NCBI GenBank assembly: GCA_036280655.1
Contig: DASUQI010000020.1
Coordinates: forward strand, 1 to 64,000
DNA from: DASSJM01 sp036280655
GTDB taxonomy: Bacteria; Actinomycetota; UBA4738; HRBIN12
DNA: 64,000 nt
Direction: 5' to 3'
Under the pieces are notes generated by a model that saw only the letters and a list, made by a program, of their open reading frames with translations, was not told the origin of the DNA and did not search any database. The translations under genes were made by a program, and so were the position numbers. Below are positions 1-8,282 of the stretch, one piece after another. Numbering within the stretch: the first letter of the stretch is position 1; every line of letters starts with the position of its first letter.

Positions 1-159
1 CGACCGAACTCGCCGCTCCTCGTAAACCTTCCCTCGCCCCCAGGTCTCTTCCAATCTGTGCAGCGACTCGCCGGCGCCCGTCGCGGATCCGTCCCGCCCG
101 TCCGAGGCGCAGACTGAGCTCGATCACGCTGCGCCGAAGGGGAGGGGGCGGCGGGGGCC

Positions 160-381
160 GTGGTAGAGCGAGACGCCCAGTTCACCGGGTTCTTCCGGGA
201 CGAGTACCCCCGGCTGGTACGCACGTTGTTCCTCGTGGTTCGGGACGCGGAGCAGGCCCGTGACATCGCCCAGGACGCCTTCGTCCAGCTCTTCGCGCGC
301 TGGAGACGGATCTCGCATTACGAACGACCCGACGCGTGGGTGCGCCGGGTGGGCATCCGCATGGCCATCGCCCTGACGTAA
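160..381 (+). pseudogene. Truncated ECF (SigE-type) sigma factor
   Basis: The 73-residue product matches only region 2 of an extracytoplasmic-function sigma factor: the helix around DIAQDAFVQLFARW and the promoter-melting part WVRRVGIRMAI are recognisable. A TAA stop follows at 379-381, and nothing like region 4 (the -35 binding helix-turn-helix) follows in any frame before the next gene, so the protein cannot act as a normal sigma factor, which needs about 160-190 residues. I read it as a decayed gene. The GTG at 160 is the likely old start; no good ribosome-binding site is visible. Confidence 0.6.
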
Positions 382-485
382 CTGCGTCCTCTCGTTGCAT
401 TGCATGTTGGACGGCGGAAGGTCGGGCCGACGACATCAGCCATCGTGGAAGTACGCTGCTCCTCCCGATCGTCGAAGGAGGACGC

Positions 486-887
486 GTGCACACGAGCAAG
501 ACCAACCCGCAGGGCGTCCACCCGCCGGTGGGCACCTATTCCCATTCGGTGCGGGTCGAGACCGGCGAGGCGACCTGGATCTACGTCTCGGGACAGGTGG
601 CGCTCGACGCCGAGGGCAACCTCGTCGCGCCGAACGACCTCCGCGGGCAGACCGAACAGGTCTTCGAGAACCTGACCGCGATCCTCGAGGCCAACGGCGC
701 GACGTGGGACGACGTCGTGAAGATCACGACGTTCGTCACGACGCTCGAGGACCTCGATGACATGCGCGAGGTGCGCTCCCGGTACCTCCCGAAGGAGCCG
801 CCCGCGAGCACGGCCATCCAGATCTCTGCGCTGGTGCTCCCCGACGCCGTGATCGAGATCGACGCCGTGGCGGTGATCGCCTCGTGA
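486..887 (+). CDS. RidA family enamine/imine deaminase
   Basis: A 133-residue protein of the RidA/YjgF/UK114 family. These small trimeric cytosolic enzymes hydrolyse reactive enamine/imine intermediates released by PLP enzymes. Family landmarks are YVSGQVALD near residue 35, the QTEQVFENL helix, VVKITTFVTTLED in the middle, and a PPASTAIQ segment leading to the C-terminal strand VIEIDAVAV; the Arg that normally follows Pro in RTTV-type ends is replaced by Ala. GTG 486 is chosen because an AAGGAGGA ribosome-binding site lies 5-6 nt upstream; the frame stays open further upstream but without family similarity. Its stop overlaps the next start by 4 bp, so the two genes are translationally coupled. 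Confidence 0.85.
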   Translation: MHTSKTNPQGVHPPVGTYSHSVRVETGEATWIYVSGQVALDAEGNLVAPNDLRGQTEQVFENLTAILEANGATWDDVVKITTFVTTLEDLDDMREVRSRYLPKEPPASTAIQISALVLPDAVIEIDAVAVIAS

Positions 888-1735
888 GCCAGGTCGCGGT
901 CCTCGGTCTCGGCGCGATGGGCGCGGCGATCGCCGCGAAGCTCCGGGGGGAGGGGCACGACCTCTCCGTCTGGAACCGGACGCCCGGCCGCGACGACGAG
1001 CTCGTGGCCGCCGGCGCGCGGCGGGCCGAAACGCCGGCCGACGCGGTTCGGGGCGCCGAGATCGTCATCACGATGCTCACCGACCCGCCGGCGCTCGAGC
1101 AGGTGCTGTTCGGAGACGAGGGCGCCGCGTCCGCGATCGGCCGCGACGCCACGCTGATCGAGATGTCCACGGTCGGCCCCTCGGCGATCGCGTCGGTGGT
1201 CGAACGCCTCGCCCCGGCGGACGTTATCGACGCACCGGTGCTCGGCAGCGTCCCGTCCGTCGAGACCGGCAGCCTCGTGATCCTTGCAGGCGGCGAGCGG
1301 GAGGTGTTCGACCGGCACGCCGGCCTGCTCGGCGTGCTCGGGAACGCGATCTACGTCGGCCCGTCCGGCTCGGGGGCGTGGCTGAAGCTCGTGAACAACG
1401 CCGCGTCGATCGCCACACTGGTCGCGCTCGGCGAGCTGCTGGCGGTCACCGATCGCGCGGGCCTCGAGCCGGCGACGGTGCTCGAGAGCCTCGAGGCCGG
1501 TCCGCTCGCCTCGCTGATCGCCCGGTGGCGTCCGCGTCTGCTCGAAGTGGACACGTCGTCGAACTTCCGGCTCGCGCTCGCGCGCAAGGATCTCGAGATC
1601 GCGTTCGACGAGGCGCGGCGCCTCGACCGGCGGCTCACCGTCGACGAGACGGCTGCAGCCCGCAGCGACGAGGCGATCGCGGCCGGGCTCGGCGACGAGG
1701 ACTTCGGCGCGGTGGTCGGGTTCCTGCGGCGGTAG
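884..1735 (+). CDS. NAD(P)-dependent oxidoreductase, 3-hydroxyisobutyrate dehydrogenase family
   Basis: A 283-residue beta-hydroxyacid dehydrogenase. The N-terminal Rossmann fold shows GLGAMG at residues 8-13 and WNRTPGR after the second strand, where Arg following Asn suggests NADPH preference. The GSGAWLKLVNN motif carries the family's catalytic Lys (about residue 168), and the C-terminal all-alpha domain keeps the KDLEIAFDEA helix. Length is normal for the family (280-300). The substrate cannot be told from sequence; 3-hydroxyisobutyrate, tartronate semialdehyde and succinic semialdehyde are all used by relatives. The GTG start overlaps the RidA stop (GTGA). Confidence 0.85.
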   Translation: MSQVAVLGLGAMGAAIAAKLRGEGHDLSVWNRTPGRDDELVAAGARRAETPADAVRGAEIVITMLTDPPALEQVLFGDEGAASAIGRDATLIEMSTVGPSAIASVVERLAPADVIDAPVLGSVPSVETGSLVILAGGEREVFDRHAGLLGVLGNAIYVGPSGSGAWLKLVNNAASIATLVALGELLAVTDRAGLEPATVLESLEAGPLASLIARWRPRLLEVDTSSNFRLALARKDLEIAFDEARRLDRRLTVDETAAARSDEAIAAGLGDEDFGAVVGFLRR

Positions 1736-1756
1736 GCCCGCCGCCGGGCCGCCGCC

Positions 1757-1762
1757 TACCAT
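1757..1762 (+). promoter_or_regulatory. -10 element (TACCAT) of a probably leaderless MFS gene
   Basis: TACCAT lies exactly 6 nt before the GTG at 1769 and no Shine-Dalgarno sequence is present, so transcription would begin at or next to the start codon. Confidence 0.45.
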
Positions 1763-1768
1763 CGACGC

Positions 1769-3226
1769 GTGAAGCCCACCCGGCAGCGGGCGCGCGAGGC
1801 GCTCCGGAGCGACGACTTCCGGCGGCTGTTCGCGATCCGGCTCGTCTCCCAGTCGGCCGACGGGCTCTTCCAGGCGGCGCTCGTCGCCTCGGTGGTGTTC
1901 AGCCCGGACGAGCAGAGCACCGCGCTCGGGTTCGCGATCGCGACGCTCATCGTCTCGCTGCCGTTCTCGATCCTCGGGCCGTTCACGGGCGTGTTCATCG
2001 ACCGGTGGTCCCGCCGGGCGATCATGGTGGTGACGCCACTGGTCCGGGCCTCGCTGGTGTGGCTGGTGCTCTTCGACGTCCAGGCGGCGCCGTTCGCGTT
2101 CTACGGCGGGGCCCTGTTCGTCCTGTCGGTGAACCGCTTCTACCTGGCGACAGCCGTCGCCGTCGTCCCCCGGCTCGTCCCCACCGAGGACCTCCTGATG
2201 GCGAACTCGATGTCGATCGTGGGCGGGACCGTCGCGCTGCTCGCCGGCGTGTTCGTGGGCGGGTGGATGGCCGACCTCCTCCAGGGCCAGGGCCCCGTGG
2301 TCGCGCTCGCCGGGATCCAATGGGTGGTGGCCTCGTACATCGCGTCGAGGATCCGGAGCCCGCTCGTCCCGCACCAGCTTCCCCAGACCGGGGTCCGCGA
2401 CGAGGTCACGCGCGTGCTCCGTGAGTTCGCCGACGGGATCGGCCTCCTTGCTCGCACACCACGAGCGCTCGGACCGATCACCACGATCACGGTCGACCAG
2501 ATGGGACAGGGCATCGTCCTCGTGCTCTCCCTGTTCGTGTTCCGCGACCTGTTCGAGCAGGACGTGGGGTCGTTCTCGAACCTGATCGGCGCGGGCGGCG
2601 TCGGGGTGCTCCTGGGCATCCTCACCGTTGGGAAGCTCGAGGAGCGGTTCGCGAAGGAGCGGATCGTCGCGGGCGCGTTCCTGATCGGCGGCATCGCGCT
2701 CGTCCTCGTCGCGACGACGATCACCGGCTGGAGCGTGCTGCTCGCGAGCTTCGCGGTCGGCCTCACGTTCGCCTGGAAGAAGATCCCCGTCGACACGATG
2801 GTCCAGGAGGCGATCCCCGACGGGTACCGCGGCCGCGTGTTCACCGTGTACGACGTCGCGTACAACCTGTCGCGGGTGGTCGCCGCCTTCCTCGCGATCC
2901 CGATGCTGAACGCGCTCGGCCCGGCCTGGTCGGTGGCGATCGTGGGCCTCGTCTTCGTCGCCTGGAGCCCGATCCTTCCCCGCTGGATCGGCCGGATCCC
3001 CGAGCTCACCCTGCGGTTCTACGAGGGTGGGCGCGCCGAGGAAGAGCCGCGCGCGATCGTCTGGGGCGGCGTCGAGGAGACGGTGGACGTCGAGGCCCGG
3101 GCCCTCGAGGAGACCGACGGGATCCGGCGGATGCGGTACCGGCTCCGCATGCGGGACGGCTCGCTGATCGAGGTCTCGAAGGTGGAGCCGGAAGGCCGGT
3201 GGACCCTCGAACGGGAGGTCGGGTAG
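1769..3226 (+). CDS. MFS transporter with C-terminal cytosolic domain
   Basis: A 485-residue major facilitator (MFS_3/DHA3-like). Membrane helices begin around residue 20; the loop between helices 2 and 3 has the FIDRWSRR form of the MFS signature, and hydrophobic segments continue to about residue 405. The last 75 residues are soluble and charged (FYEGGRAEEEPR to WTLEREVG), which is longer than usual for the family. Substrate unknown; relatives export drugs or siderophores. The neighbouring genes give no clue to substrate. The GTG start has a TACCAT -10 element 6 nt upstream. Confidence 0.8.
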   Translation: MKPTRQRAREALRSDDFRRLFAIRLVSQSADGLFQAALVASVVFSPDEQSTALGFAIATLIVSLPFSILGPFTGVFIDRWSRRAIMVVTPLVRASLVWLVLFDVQAAPFAFYGGALFVLSVNRFYLATAVAVVPRLVPTEDLLMANSMSIVGGTVALLAGVFVGGWMADLLQGQGPVVALAGIQWVVASYIASRIRSPLVPHQLPQTGVRDEVTRVLREFADGIGLLARTPRALGPITTITVDQMGQGIVLVLSLFVFRDLFEQDVGSFSNLIGAGGVGVLLGILTVGKLEERFAKERIVAGAFLIGGIALVLVATTITGWSVLLASFAVGLTFAWKKIPVDTMVQEAIPDGYRGRVFTVYDVAYNLSRVVAAFLAIPMLNALGPAWSVAIVGLVFVAWSPILPRWIGRIPELTLRFYEGGRAEEEPRAIVWGGVEETVDVEARALEETDGIRRMRYRLRMRDGSLIEVSKVEPEGRWTLEREVG

Positions 3227-3267
3227 GTCCAGGTCCAAACGGCGACTCCGTGGGACACTTCCGTGCC

Positions 3268-3855
3268 GTGAACCGACGACTCCTGCCCGCGCTCTTCCTC
3301 ACGCTCTCGGTCGTGCTCGGCGCGTGCGCGTCCGACGACCCGACCATCGTGCCGCCCACCGGCACCGACCCGACGGGCGTCACGGCCCCCACCGGCGCGA
3401 CGGGGTCGACCGCGCCCACGGGAGCGACCGGTGAGACGGGCACACCGCCCGCCGAGCTCGAGGACGGCGAGCACTTCGGGTTCGTCGAGGAGGTCGACGC
3501 CTCGGGCGGCAACCTGGAACTCGACCTCGCGTACTTCCTCTCGGGCGAGGCGGCGAACGAGGCGGCCGCCGAGCGCGGGGACGAGGTCCCCGTCCCGAAC
3601 GACTACTACATCGTGAACGACAACCCGAGGCTCCGAACGCTCCTACTCGCTGACGACGTCGAGCTGTCGCTGCTCGACTGGAACCGGTGCTGCGACGAGC
3701 GCTTCGACGGCGATCTCGAGACGTTCGCGCAGGCGATCGCCGAGGGCATGCTCGAGGCGGCCGACGGCCTCGTCTACAACGGGACGTTCTCCCCGTACTG
3801 GCTGACCGTCGAGAACGGCGAGGTCGTCCGCATCGAGGAGCAGTACTTGCCGTGA
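3268..3855 (+). CDS. Putative lipoprotein with PTG-rich linker
   Basis: A 195-residue secreted lipoprotein of unknown function. It starts with Arg-Arg, a hydrophobic stretch and the lipobox LGAC (Cys at residue 20). Next comes a low-complexity Pro/Thr/Gly linker of PTGATG-like units (about residues 27-55), which probably spans the cell wall. The C-terminal domain (about 65-195) begins HFGFVEEVD and has a DYYIVNDNPRLRTL motif seen in uncharacterised actinobacterial secreted proteins. I chose GTG 3268 because the signal peptide starts there. Its stop overlaps the peptidase gene start by 4 bp, so both lipoproteins are co-expressed. Confidence 0.7.
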   Translation: MNRRLLPALFLTLSVVLGACASDDPTIVPPTGTDPTGVTAPTGATGSTAPTGATGETGTPPAELEDGEHFGFVEEVDASGGNLELDLAYFLSGEAANEAAAERGDEVPVPNDYYIVNDNPRLRTLLLADDVELSLLDWNRCCDERFDGDLETFAQAIAEGMLEAADGLVYNGTFSPYWLTVENGEVVRIEEQYLP

Positions 3856-4628
3856 GGCGCCGGGGCCTCGTCCTCGCGGCGGTGGCCGCGACCGCCCTCG
3901 CCGCCTGCTCGTCCGGAGCCGAACCTCCCGCCGACCGGGCCGTCGGTGAATCACCCACGGATGACGCGCCGAGCAGCGCACCCCTGACACCGAGCCCGAC
4001 CTCCGAGCCGAGCCCCGAGCCGGCGCGTACGCGGTACGACGGCACGATCACCCCCCTGCCCGGATGGCTGAGCGGCGAGATGCGCGGAACCACGTGGAAG
4101 CCGGGATGCCCCGTGCCGCTCGAGGACCTGCGCCTGCTGCGATTCAACTACCACGGGTTCGGCGGCGGGATCCGGCGCGGCCCGATGGTCGTGCACGAGG
4201 ACGTCGCCGACGACGTGCTGTGGGTCTTCAGGCAGCTCTTCAAGGCGGGGTTCGCGATCAAGCGCGTCGGACTCACGAAGGAGTTCGTGCCCTCCGATTT
4301 CGAGCCCATCATCACCAGCAAACGGAGCGTGACGGCCTCGTTCAATTGCCGGCCCGTGATCACCCCCCTCGGGCCGAGCGACAACTTCTCGCAGCACTCC
4401 TACGGGATGGCGATCGACATCAACCCGGTCCAGAACCCGTACGTCACATCCGACGGCTTCGTCCGCAACACCGAGGCCCGCCGGTACCTCGACCGTTCCA
4501 AGCGCCTGCCGGGGATGATCCACGCGAACGACGTCGTCGTGCGCTCGTTCACCAGGATCGGCTGGGAGTGGGGCGGGTCCTGGAGCGGCGGCAAGGACTA
4601 CATGCACTTCTCGACGAGCGGGACCTAG
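3852..4628 (+). CDS. Lipoprotein M15-family D-Ala-D-Ala carboxypeptidase-like
   Basis: A 258-residue lipoprotein; signal peptide with lipobox LAAC, then a Ser/Pro/Thr/Glu linker to about residue 60. The rest is an M15 (VanY/peptidase_M15_4) domain: QHSYGMAIDINP supplies the zinc-ligand His and Asp of SxHxxGxAxD, and the C-terminal KDYMHFS supplies the second His. Members trim D-alanyl residues from peptidoglycan stem peptides outside the membrane. GTG 3852 overlaps the upstream lipoprotein stop (GTGA), so the pair may act together at the cell wall. Substrate specificity is inferred from family only. Confidence 0.8.
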   Translation: MRRRGLVLAAVAATALAACSSGAEPPADRAVGESPTDDAPSSAPLTPSPTSEPSPEPARTRYDGTITPLPGWLSGEMRGTTWKPGCPVPLEDLRLLRFNYHGFGGGIRRGPMVVHEDVADDVLWVFRQLFKAGFAIKRVGLTKEFVPSDFEPIITSKRSVTASFNCRPVITPLGPSDNFSQHSYGMAIDINPVQNPYVTSDGFVRNTEARRYLDRSKRLPGMIHANDVVVRSFTRIGWEWGGSWSGGKDYMHFSTSGT

Positions 4629-4649
4629 CCGGTCATGCGGAGGGTCGCG

Positions 4650-4689
4650 CCGGAGGGATGACCCAGCGGACCGAGTTCCATCCCTCCGG
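4650..4689. terminator. Hairpin terminator after the M15 peptidase gene
   Basis: CCGGAGGGATG (4650-4660) pairs perfectly with CATCCCTCCGG (4679-4689) across an 18-nt loop. It lies 21 bp after the peptidase stop. There is no T tract, which is common for actinobacterial terminators. Confidence 0.5.
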
Positions 4690-4752
4690 GCTCTGCACGA
4701 CAATCGCATGCACGTGCTCCCATCCGTGTGATCGCCGAAGGAGGGAGAAGCC

Positions 4753-5412
4753 ATGGAGGACGAACGGGAACGGCAGGTCTACGAGCGCGGAACCGATCCG
4801 ACGCGTGTGCTCGCGCTGAGCGACGGGGTCTTCGCGATCATCCTCACGCTGCTCGTCTTGGAGATCCACGTCCCGGAGCTCGGCGCCGGCCAGAAGCTCG
4901 GCCAGGCGTTGCGCGAGATCCGGCCGTCGCTCGTCGCGTTCCTCATCAGCTTCGTGGTGGTCGCGATCGCGTGGTCGGGACACCGCGACCTGTTCGCACT
5001 GATCCGGCGGACCGATCGCGGGATCGTGTGGCTGAATTTCCTGTACCTGCTGCCGCTGTCGATCCTGACGTTCGGCGCGGCGATGCTCGCGACGTACGAA
5101 CGCGACCCGATCGCGCTCAGGATCTACGGCCTGATCCTGATCGCCATCGTCGTGACGAGACTGGCCACCTGGCTCTACGCGACGAGGCGATCACACATCC
5201 TCGCGACACCCGTGGACGCACGAGCCCGCCGGGGCGGGATCTTCCTGGTCGCCTTGCCCGGGGTCGCGTACCTGGTCGGACTCGCGGTGGCGGACGCGAC
5301 GCCGACGCTGGCGATCTGGATCTATGCGCTCGTCCCCGTCCTGTACTTCGTCATGATCTGGGTCCTCCGCTCCTCCGCGCCGAAGAGCTCGGTGACCGAG
5401 GAGTTCACGTGA
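4753..5412 (+). CDS. TMEM175/DUF1211 family potassium channel homologue
   Basis: A 219-residue integral membrane protein with about six helices. The first helix carries the family signature RVLALSDGVFAI (residues 18-29), the bacterial TMEM175 version of R...FSDGVFAI; here Leu replaces the Phe of the FSD motif. Bacterial members conduct K+ through tetramers lined by helix 1. A GAAGGAGGGA ribosome-binding site lies 6-7 nt before ATG 4753. The gene is monocistronic, with hairpins on both sides. Channel activity is inferred from the family. Confidence 0.75.
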   Translation: MEDERERQVYERGTDPTRVLALSDGVFAIILTLLVLEIHVPELGAGQKLGQALREIRPSLVAFLISFVVVAIAWSGHRDLFALIRRTDRGIVWLNFLYLLPLSILTFGAAMLATYERDPIALRIYGLILIAIVVTRLATWLYATRRSHILATPVDARARRGGIFLVALPGVAYLVGLAVADATPTLAIWIYALVPVLYFVMIWVLRSSAPKSSVTEEFT

Positions 5413-5427
5413 TCCGCGGAGACGCGC

Positions 5428-5460
5428 GACGGCCCGGCGTCGCGAGGGCGCCGGGCCGTC
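5428..5460. terminator. Bidirectional hairpin terminator
   Basis: GACGGCCCGGCG (5428-5439) and CGCCGGGCCGTC (5449-5460) form a perfect 12-bp stem with a 9-nt loop between two convergent genes. Confidence 0.6.
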
Positions 5461-5466
5461 GGCCGG

Positions 5467-5610
5467 CTAGTAGAGTCCGCCGCCGCTGCCGGTGCCACCC
5501 GCCGAGACGGCGAGGATCACGAGCACGGCGATCACCGCCGCGACGGCGATGATGACGCCGATCGTCTTGCCTCGGCTCCAGCCACGTCCGCTTCGTTCGG
5601 AGTCGTACAT
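5467..5610 (-). CDS. Small single-span membrane protein, 47 aa
   Basis: A 47-residue protein with a basic N-terminus (RSGRGWSRGK), one hydrophobic helix (TIGVIIAVAAVIAVLVILAV) and a Gly/Ser-rich end. A GGAGGTGG ribosome-binding site precedes ATG 5610 at good spacing, and a hairpin terminator follows the stop, so a real gene is likely. I do not recognise a family; stress-induced small membrane proteins have this form. Confidence 0.55.
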   Translation of the reverse strand: MYDSERSGRGWSRGKTIGVIIAVAAVIAVLVILAVSAGGTGSGGGLY

Positions 5611-5751
5611 CTGCCACCTCCGATCGTCTTCCTTCCTTCCGCAGCCGCTGTCGTTGCAAACCCGGAGGCCGAGCGCGGGCTTCCGATCTCCCGCGTGACG
5701 AAGGTCACCGAGCCGCCCGACGGCCCGTGACGAACGCTCTATCGTTCGTGC

Positions 5752-6495
5752 GTGTCGAGAGACTGGGACGCCGCGACGTACGACCGTGTCGCCGACCCGC
5801 AGTTCCGGTGGGGAGCGGCCGTGATCGACGGCCTGGACCTCGCAGGTGACGAAACCGTGCTCGACGCGGGCTGCGGCTCGGGCCGCGTGACCGAGCTGCT
5901 CCTCGAACGCCTGCCGGGCGGGGGGGTCGTCGCGCTCGACGGCTCGAATTCGATGCTGGAGCGAGCCCGAACGCGCCTCGGGCGGTTCGGCGACCGCGTC
6001 ACGTTCGTGCTCGCCGACCTCCGCGAGCCGCTGCCGCTCGAGGAGCCGGTCGACGCGATCCTGTCGACCGCAACGTTCCACTGGGTGCCCGACCACGACG
6101 CGCTGTTCCGCAACCTCGCGGCGGTCGTGCGACCCGGCGGCCGGCTCGCAGCCCAGTGCGGCGGGGCCGGGAACCTCTCGACCGTCGTGGCGGCGCTCCG
6201 CGAGCTGAGCGCCGACCCGTTCAGCAGGAAGGTGTTCGCGACGCCGACGGAGACGGAGCGGCGCCTGCACGCGGCGGGATTCGTCGACGTCGAGTGCTGG
6301 CTGCACGAGGAACCGACGCCGTTCGACGACCTCGACGCGCTCGAGACGTTCCTGCGGACGCTCGCCCTCGGCGACCACGTCTCGGCGATGGCTGAGGACG
6401 AGGCGCGGGCGTTCGCACACGGGGTTGCGGTGCGGCTGCCGGAGGCGGCCTTGGACTACGTGCGGCTGAACATCCGGGCGCGGCGCGCGCCGTAG
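5752..6495 (+). CDS. Class I SAM-dependent methyltransferase (Tam-like)
   Basis: A 247-residue methyltransferase. VLDAGCGSGRV (about residues 37-47) is motif I, VVALDGSNSML is motif II, and ATFHWVPDHDALFRNL matches the trans-aconitate 2-methyltransferase/malonyl-ACP methyltransferase-like group (FHW.PD). The N-terminal WDAATYDRVADPQ is also typical of that group. The methyl acceptor is not predictable. The GTG start has TATCGT six nt upstream and no Shine-Dalgarno sequence, so the transcript is probably leaderless. Confidence 0.75.
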   Translation: MSRDWDAATYDRVADPQFRWGAAVIDGLDLAGDETVLDAGCGSGRVTELLLERLPGGGVVALDGSNSMLERARTRLGRFGDRVTFVLADLREPLPLEEPVDAILSTATFHWVPDHDALFRNLAAVVRPGGRLAAQCGGAGNLSTVVAALRELSADPFSRKVFATPTETERRLHAAGFVDVECWLHEEPTPFDDLDALETFLRTLALGDHVSAMAEDEARAFAHGVAVRLPEAALDYVRLNIRARRAP

Positions 6496-6499
6496 AACC

Positions 6500-7774
6500 T
6501 CAGCCCGACAGCGCTTCGGCCATCTCGGCGCGGGCACCGTCGCGGGCTTCGGCATCCTCTCCGCGCCGGAGCGACAGCATCCACAGGCCGAGCAGGCCGG
6601 TCGCGAGCGCGACGATGCCACCACCGCCGAGCGCGATCCGCGGCCCGAGATGCTCGCCCACCCAACCGGCGACGGGCGAGGCGATCGGCGTCGTCCCCAG
6701 GAACACGATCCCGTATAGCGCCATGACGCGCCCACGCATCTCGGGGCGCGACCTGAGCTGCAGGGTCGAGTTCGCCGTCACGAAGAACACGATCGACGCG
6801 ACGCCGAGCGGGAGCATGGCCAGAAGAGCCGTGCCCAGGGTCGGCGCGAGCGCGACCAGCATCGTGACCACGCCCACGGCCACGGCCGCCCAGGCGAGCG
6901 GGCGCTCGCCGGGCCGAGGGCGGCCCGCCATCACGAGCGCGCCGCCGAGCGATCCGATCCCGACGACCGCGAGCAACAGCCCGAGGGTTCCGGCGTCGCC
7001 GTGGAACGTCCGCTCTGCGAACAACGGCATCAGCACCGAGTAGTTGAACGAGAACACGTAGAGGATCGACATCAGGACGATCGGCCGCCGGAGCTCGCCG
7101 GTGTTCCAGACGTAGCGCAGCCCCTCCCGGATCGCGCCGGGCTGGCGTTCGGCCCGCTGCGGCCGGAGCTCCTCGGTCCGCATCCGGAGGAGCGCGGCGA
7201 TCACCGCGAGGTAGGAGACCGCGTTGATGAGGAAGCACCACTCCATGCCGACGCCGGCAATCAGCAGCCCGGCGAGCGCGGGTCCCACGATCCGGGTCCC
7301 GGTCATCACGGCGCTGTTCAGGCTCACGGCGTTCGGCAGGTCGCGAGATTCGACCATCTCGGCGAAGAAGCTCTGCCGGGTGGGTTGGTCGATCGCGGTC
7401 GTGATCCCCTGCAGCAGCGAGAGCGAGTAGACCATCCAGAGCTCGACGGCGCCGCTCGCCACGATCGCCCACAGCGCGAGCGCGAGCCCGCCGAACGCCA
7501 CCTGGGTCGCGAGCAGGATCCGCCGCTTGTCGTGACGGTCCGCAAGCAGGCCGCCGAGCGGACCGACGACGAGCATCGGCCCGAACGCGAGCGCCGTGTC
7601 GATCCCGAGCGCGACCCCGCTGTGCGTGAGCTGCAGCACGAGCCAGGCCGCCGCGACCATCTGCATCCAGGTCCCGGTGACCGAGATCGCCTGCCCGACG
7701 AAGAACAGGCGGAAGTTCCGCGAGTGGCCCACCGCGTGGAACGTGCGGTGGACCGTGAGCCCGATCCGCGTCAC
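6500..7774 (-). CDS. MFS exporter (DHA3/MFS_3 type) controlled by the adjacent MarR
   Basis: A 424-residue drug/metabolite exporter of the MFS_3 group. It begins with the typical FRLFFVGQAISVTGTWMQMVAAAWLVL first helix; GGLLADRHDKRRIL is the loop 2-3 signature, and PEMRGRVMALYGIVFLGTTPI is the second-half signature. Twelve helices fit the length. GTG 7774 overlaps the MarR stop by 4 bp (GTGA), giving a two-gene operon of repressor and exporter, a common drug- or phenolic-responsive layout. Substrate unknown. Confidence 0.8.
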   Translation of the reverse strand: MTRIGLTVHRTFHAVGHSRNFRLFFVGQAISVTGTWMQMVAAAWLVLQLTHSGVALGIDTALAFGPMLVVGPLGGLLADRHDKRRILLATQVAFGGLALALWAIVASGAVELWMVYSLSLLQGITTAIDQPTRQSFFAEMVESRDLPNAVSLNSAVMTGTRIVGPALAGLLIAGVGMEWCFLINAVSYLAVIAALLRMRTEELRPQRAERQPGAIREGLRYVWNTGELRRPIVLMSILYVFSFNYSVLMPLFAERTFHGDAGTLGLLLAVVGIGSLGGALVMAGRPRPGERPLAWAAVAVGVVTMLVALAPTLGTALLAMLPLGVASIVFFVTANSTLQLRSRPEMRGRVMALYGIVFLGTTPIASPVAGWVGEHLGPRIALGGGGIVALATGLLGLWMLSLRRGEDAEARDGARAEMAEALSG

Positions 7775-8226
7775 GGGCGGTCCTCGGCGTGGTCCAGCGC
7801 GGTCAGGCGTTCGAGCACGTCGGCGGCCGTCAAGAGGTGCTCGAGCTCGTGGGGATCGAGCGCGCCGAGCGCCTTCGCCAGGTAGGCCTCCTTCCGGCGG
7901 CGGCTCCGGGCGAGGAGCCGGCGGCCCTCGGGGCTGACCCGCACCCACGCCACGCGCCCGTCGACCGGATCGGCCTCGCGGACCACGAGCCCGGCCTCGA
8001 GGAGCGCGGCGACGATCCGGGTCATCGTCGGCGGCTGAACCTGCTCGGCGGCGCAGAGGTCGCGCATCGTGAGCGGCCCCCGGCGTTCGGCGGACGAGAG
8101 CGCAGAGAGCATCGAGGGCGTGATGCCGGCCTCGGCCTCCTGCCGGAGCCTGCGCGCGAGCCGGGTGACGCCGAGCCGGAGGCGAGCGGCGAGGGCAGCC
8201 GTATCGATCTGCGTGGCGGTGCTCAC
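7771..8226 (-). CDS. MarR family transcriptional regulator
   Basis: A 151-residue winged-helix regulator. Recognition helix region VQPPTMTRIVAALLEAGLVVREADPVDGRVAWV (about residues 63-95) carries the MarR DxR wing; helices at both ends form the dimer interface. I prefer GTG 8226 over TTG 8247: the latter lies inside the 26-bp palindrome, and a TATTAT -10 element sits 7 nt before the GTG. The protein probably represses its own operon and the co-transcribed exporter, with release by a small aromatic ligand as in other MarR proteins. Confidence 0.8.
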   Translation of the reverse strand: MSTATQIDTAALAARLRLGVTRLARRLRQEAEAGITPSMLSALSSAERRGPLTMRDLCAAEQVQPPTMTRIVAALLEAGLVVREADPVDGRVAWVRVSPEGRRLLARSRRRKEAYLAKALGALDPHELEHLLTAADVLERLTALDHAEDRP

Positions 8227-8233
8227 GCACCTG

Positions 8234-8239
8234 ATAATA
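8234..8239 (-). promoter_or_regulatory. -10 element (TATTAT) of the marR-MFS operon
   Basis: TATTAT on the minus strand ends 7 nt before GTG 8226 and abuts the palindrome, so a bound repressor would block the promoter. Confidence 0.5.
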
Positions 8240-8240
8240 C

Positions 8241-8266
8241 TACGCAACGCTAATTAGCGTCGCGTA
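8241..8266. promoter_or_regulatory. 26-bp palindromic MarR operator candidate
   Basis: Half-sites TACGCAACGCTAA (8241-8253) and TTAGCGTCGCGTA (8254-8266) are inverted with one mismatch in 13 positions. It is directly upstream of the -10 element of the marR gene, the usual place for an autoregulatory MarR operator. Confidence 0.65.
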
Positions 8267-8282
8267 GGAACTTCGAACCGGC

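Noticed and set aside
581..3238. 885-residue minus-strand open frame
   Set aside because: Shadow of the oxidoreductase and MFS genes in high-GC DNA; low-complexity Arg/Asp/Glu composition and no motifs.
3361..3450. Possible CRISPR or DNA repeat from the PTGATG region
   Set aside because: The repetition is a short coding linker in a lipoprotein; no spacer-repeat structure. I saw no CRISPR array, transposase or rRNA gene in the window.
5401..5412. TTCACGTGAT resembling half of a parS site
   Set aside because: Only the CACGTG core matches; the flanking TGTT and AAACA arms are missing.
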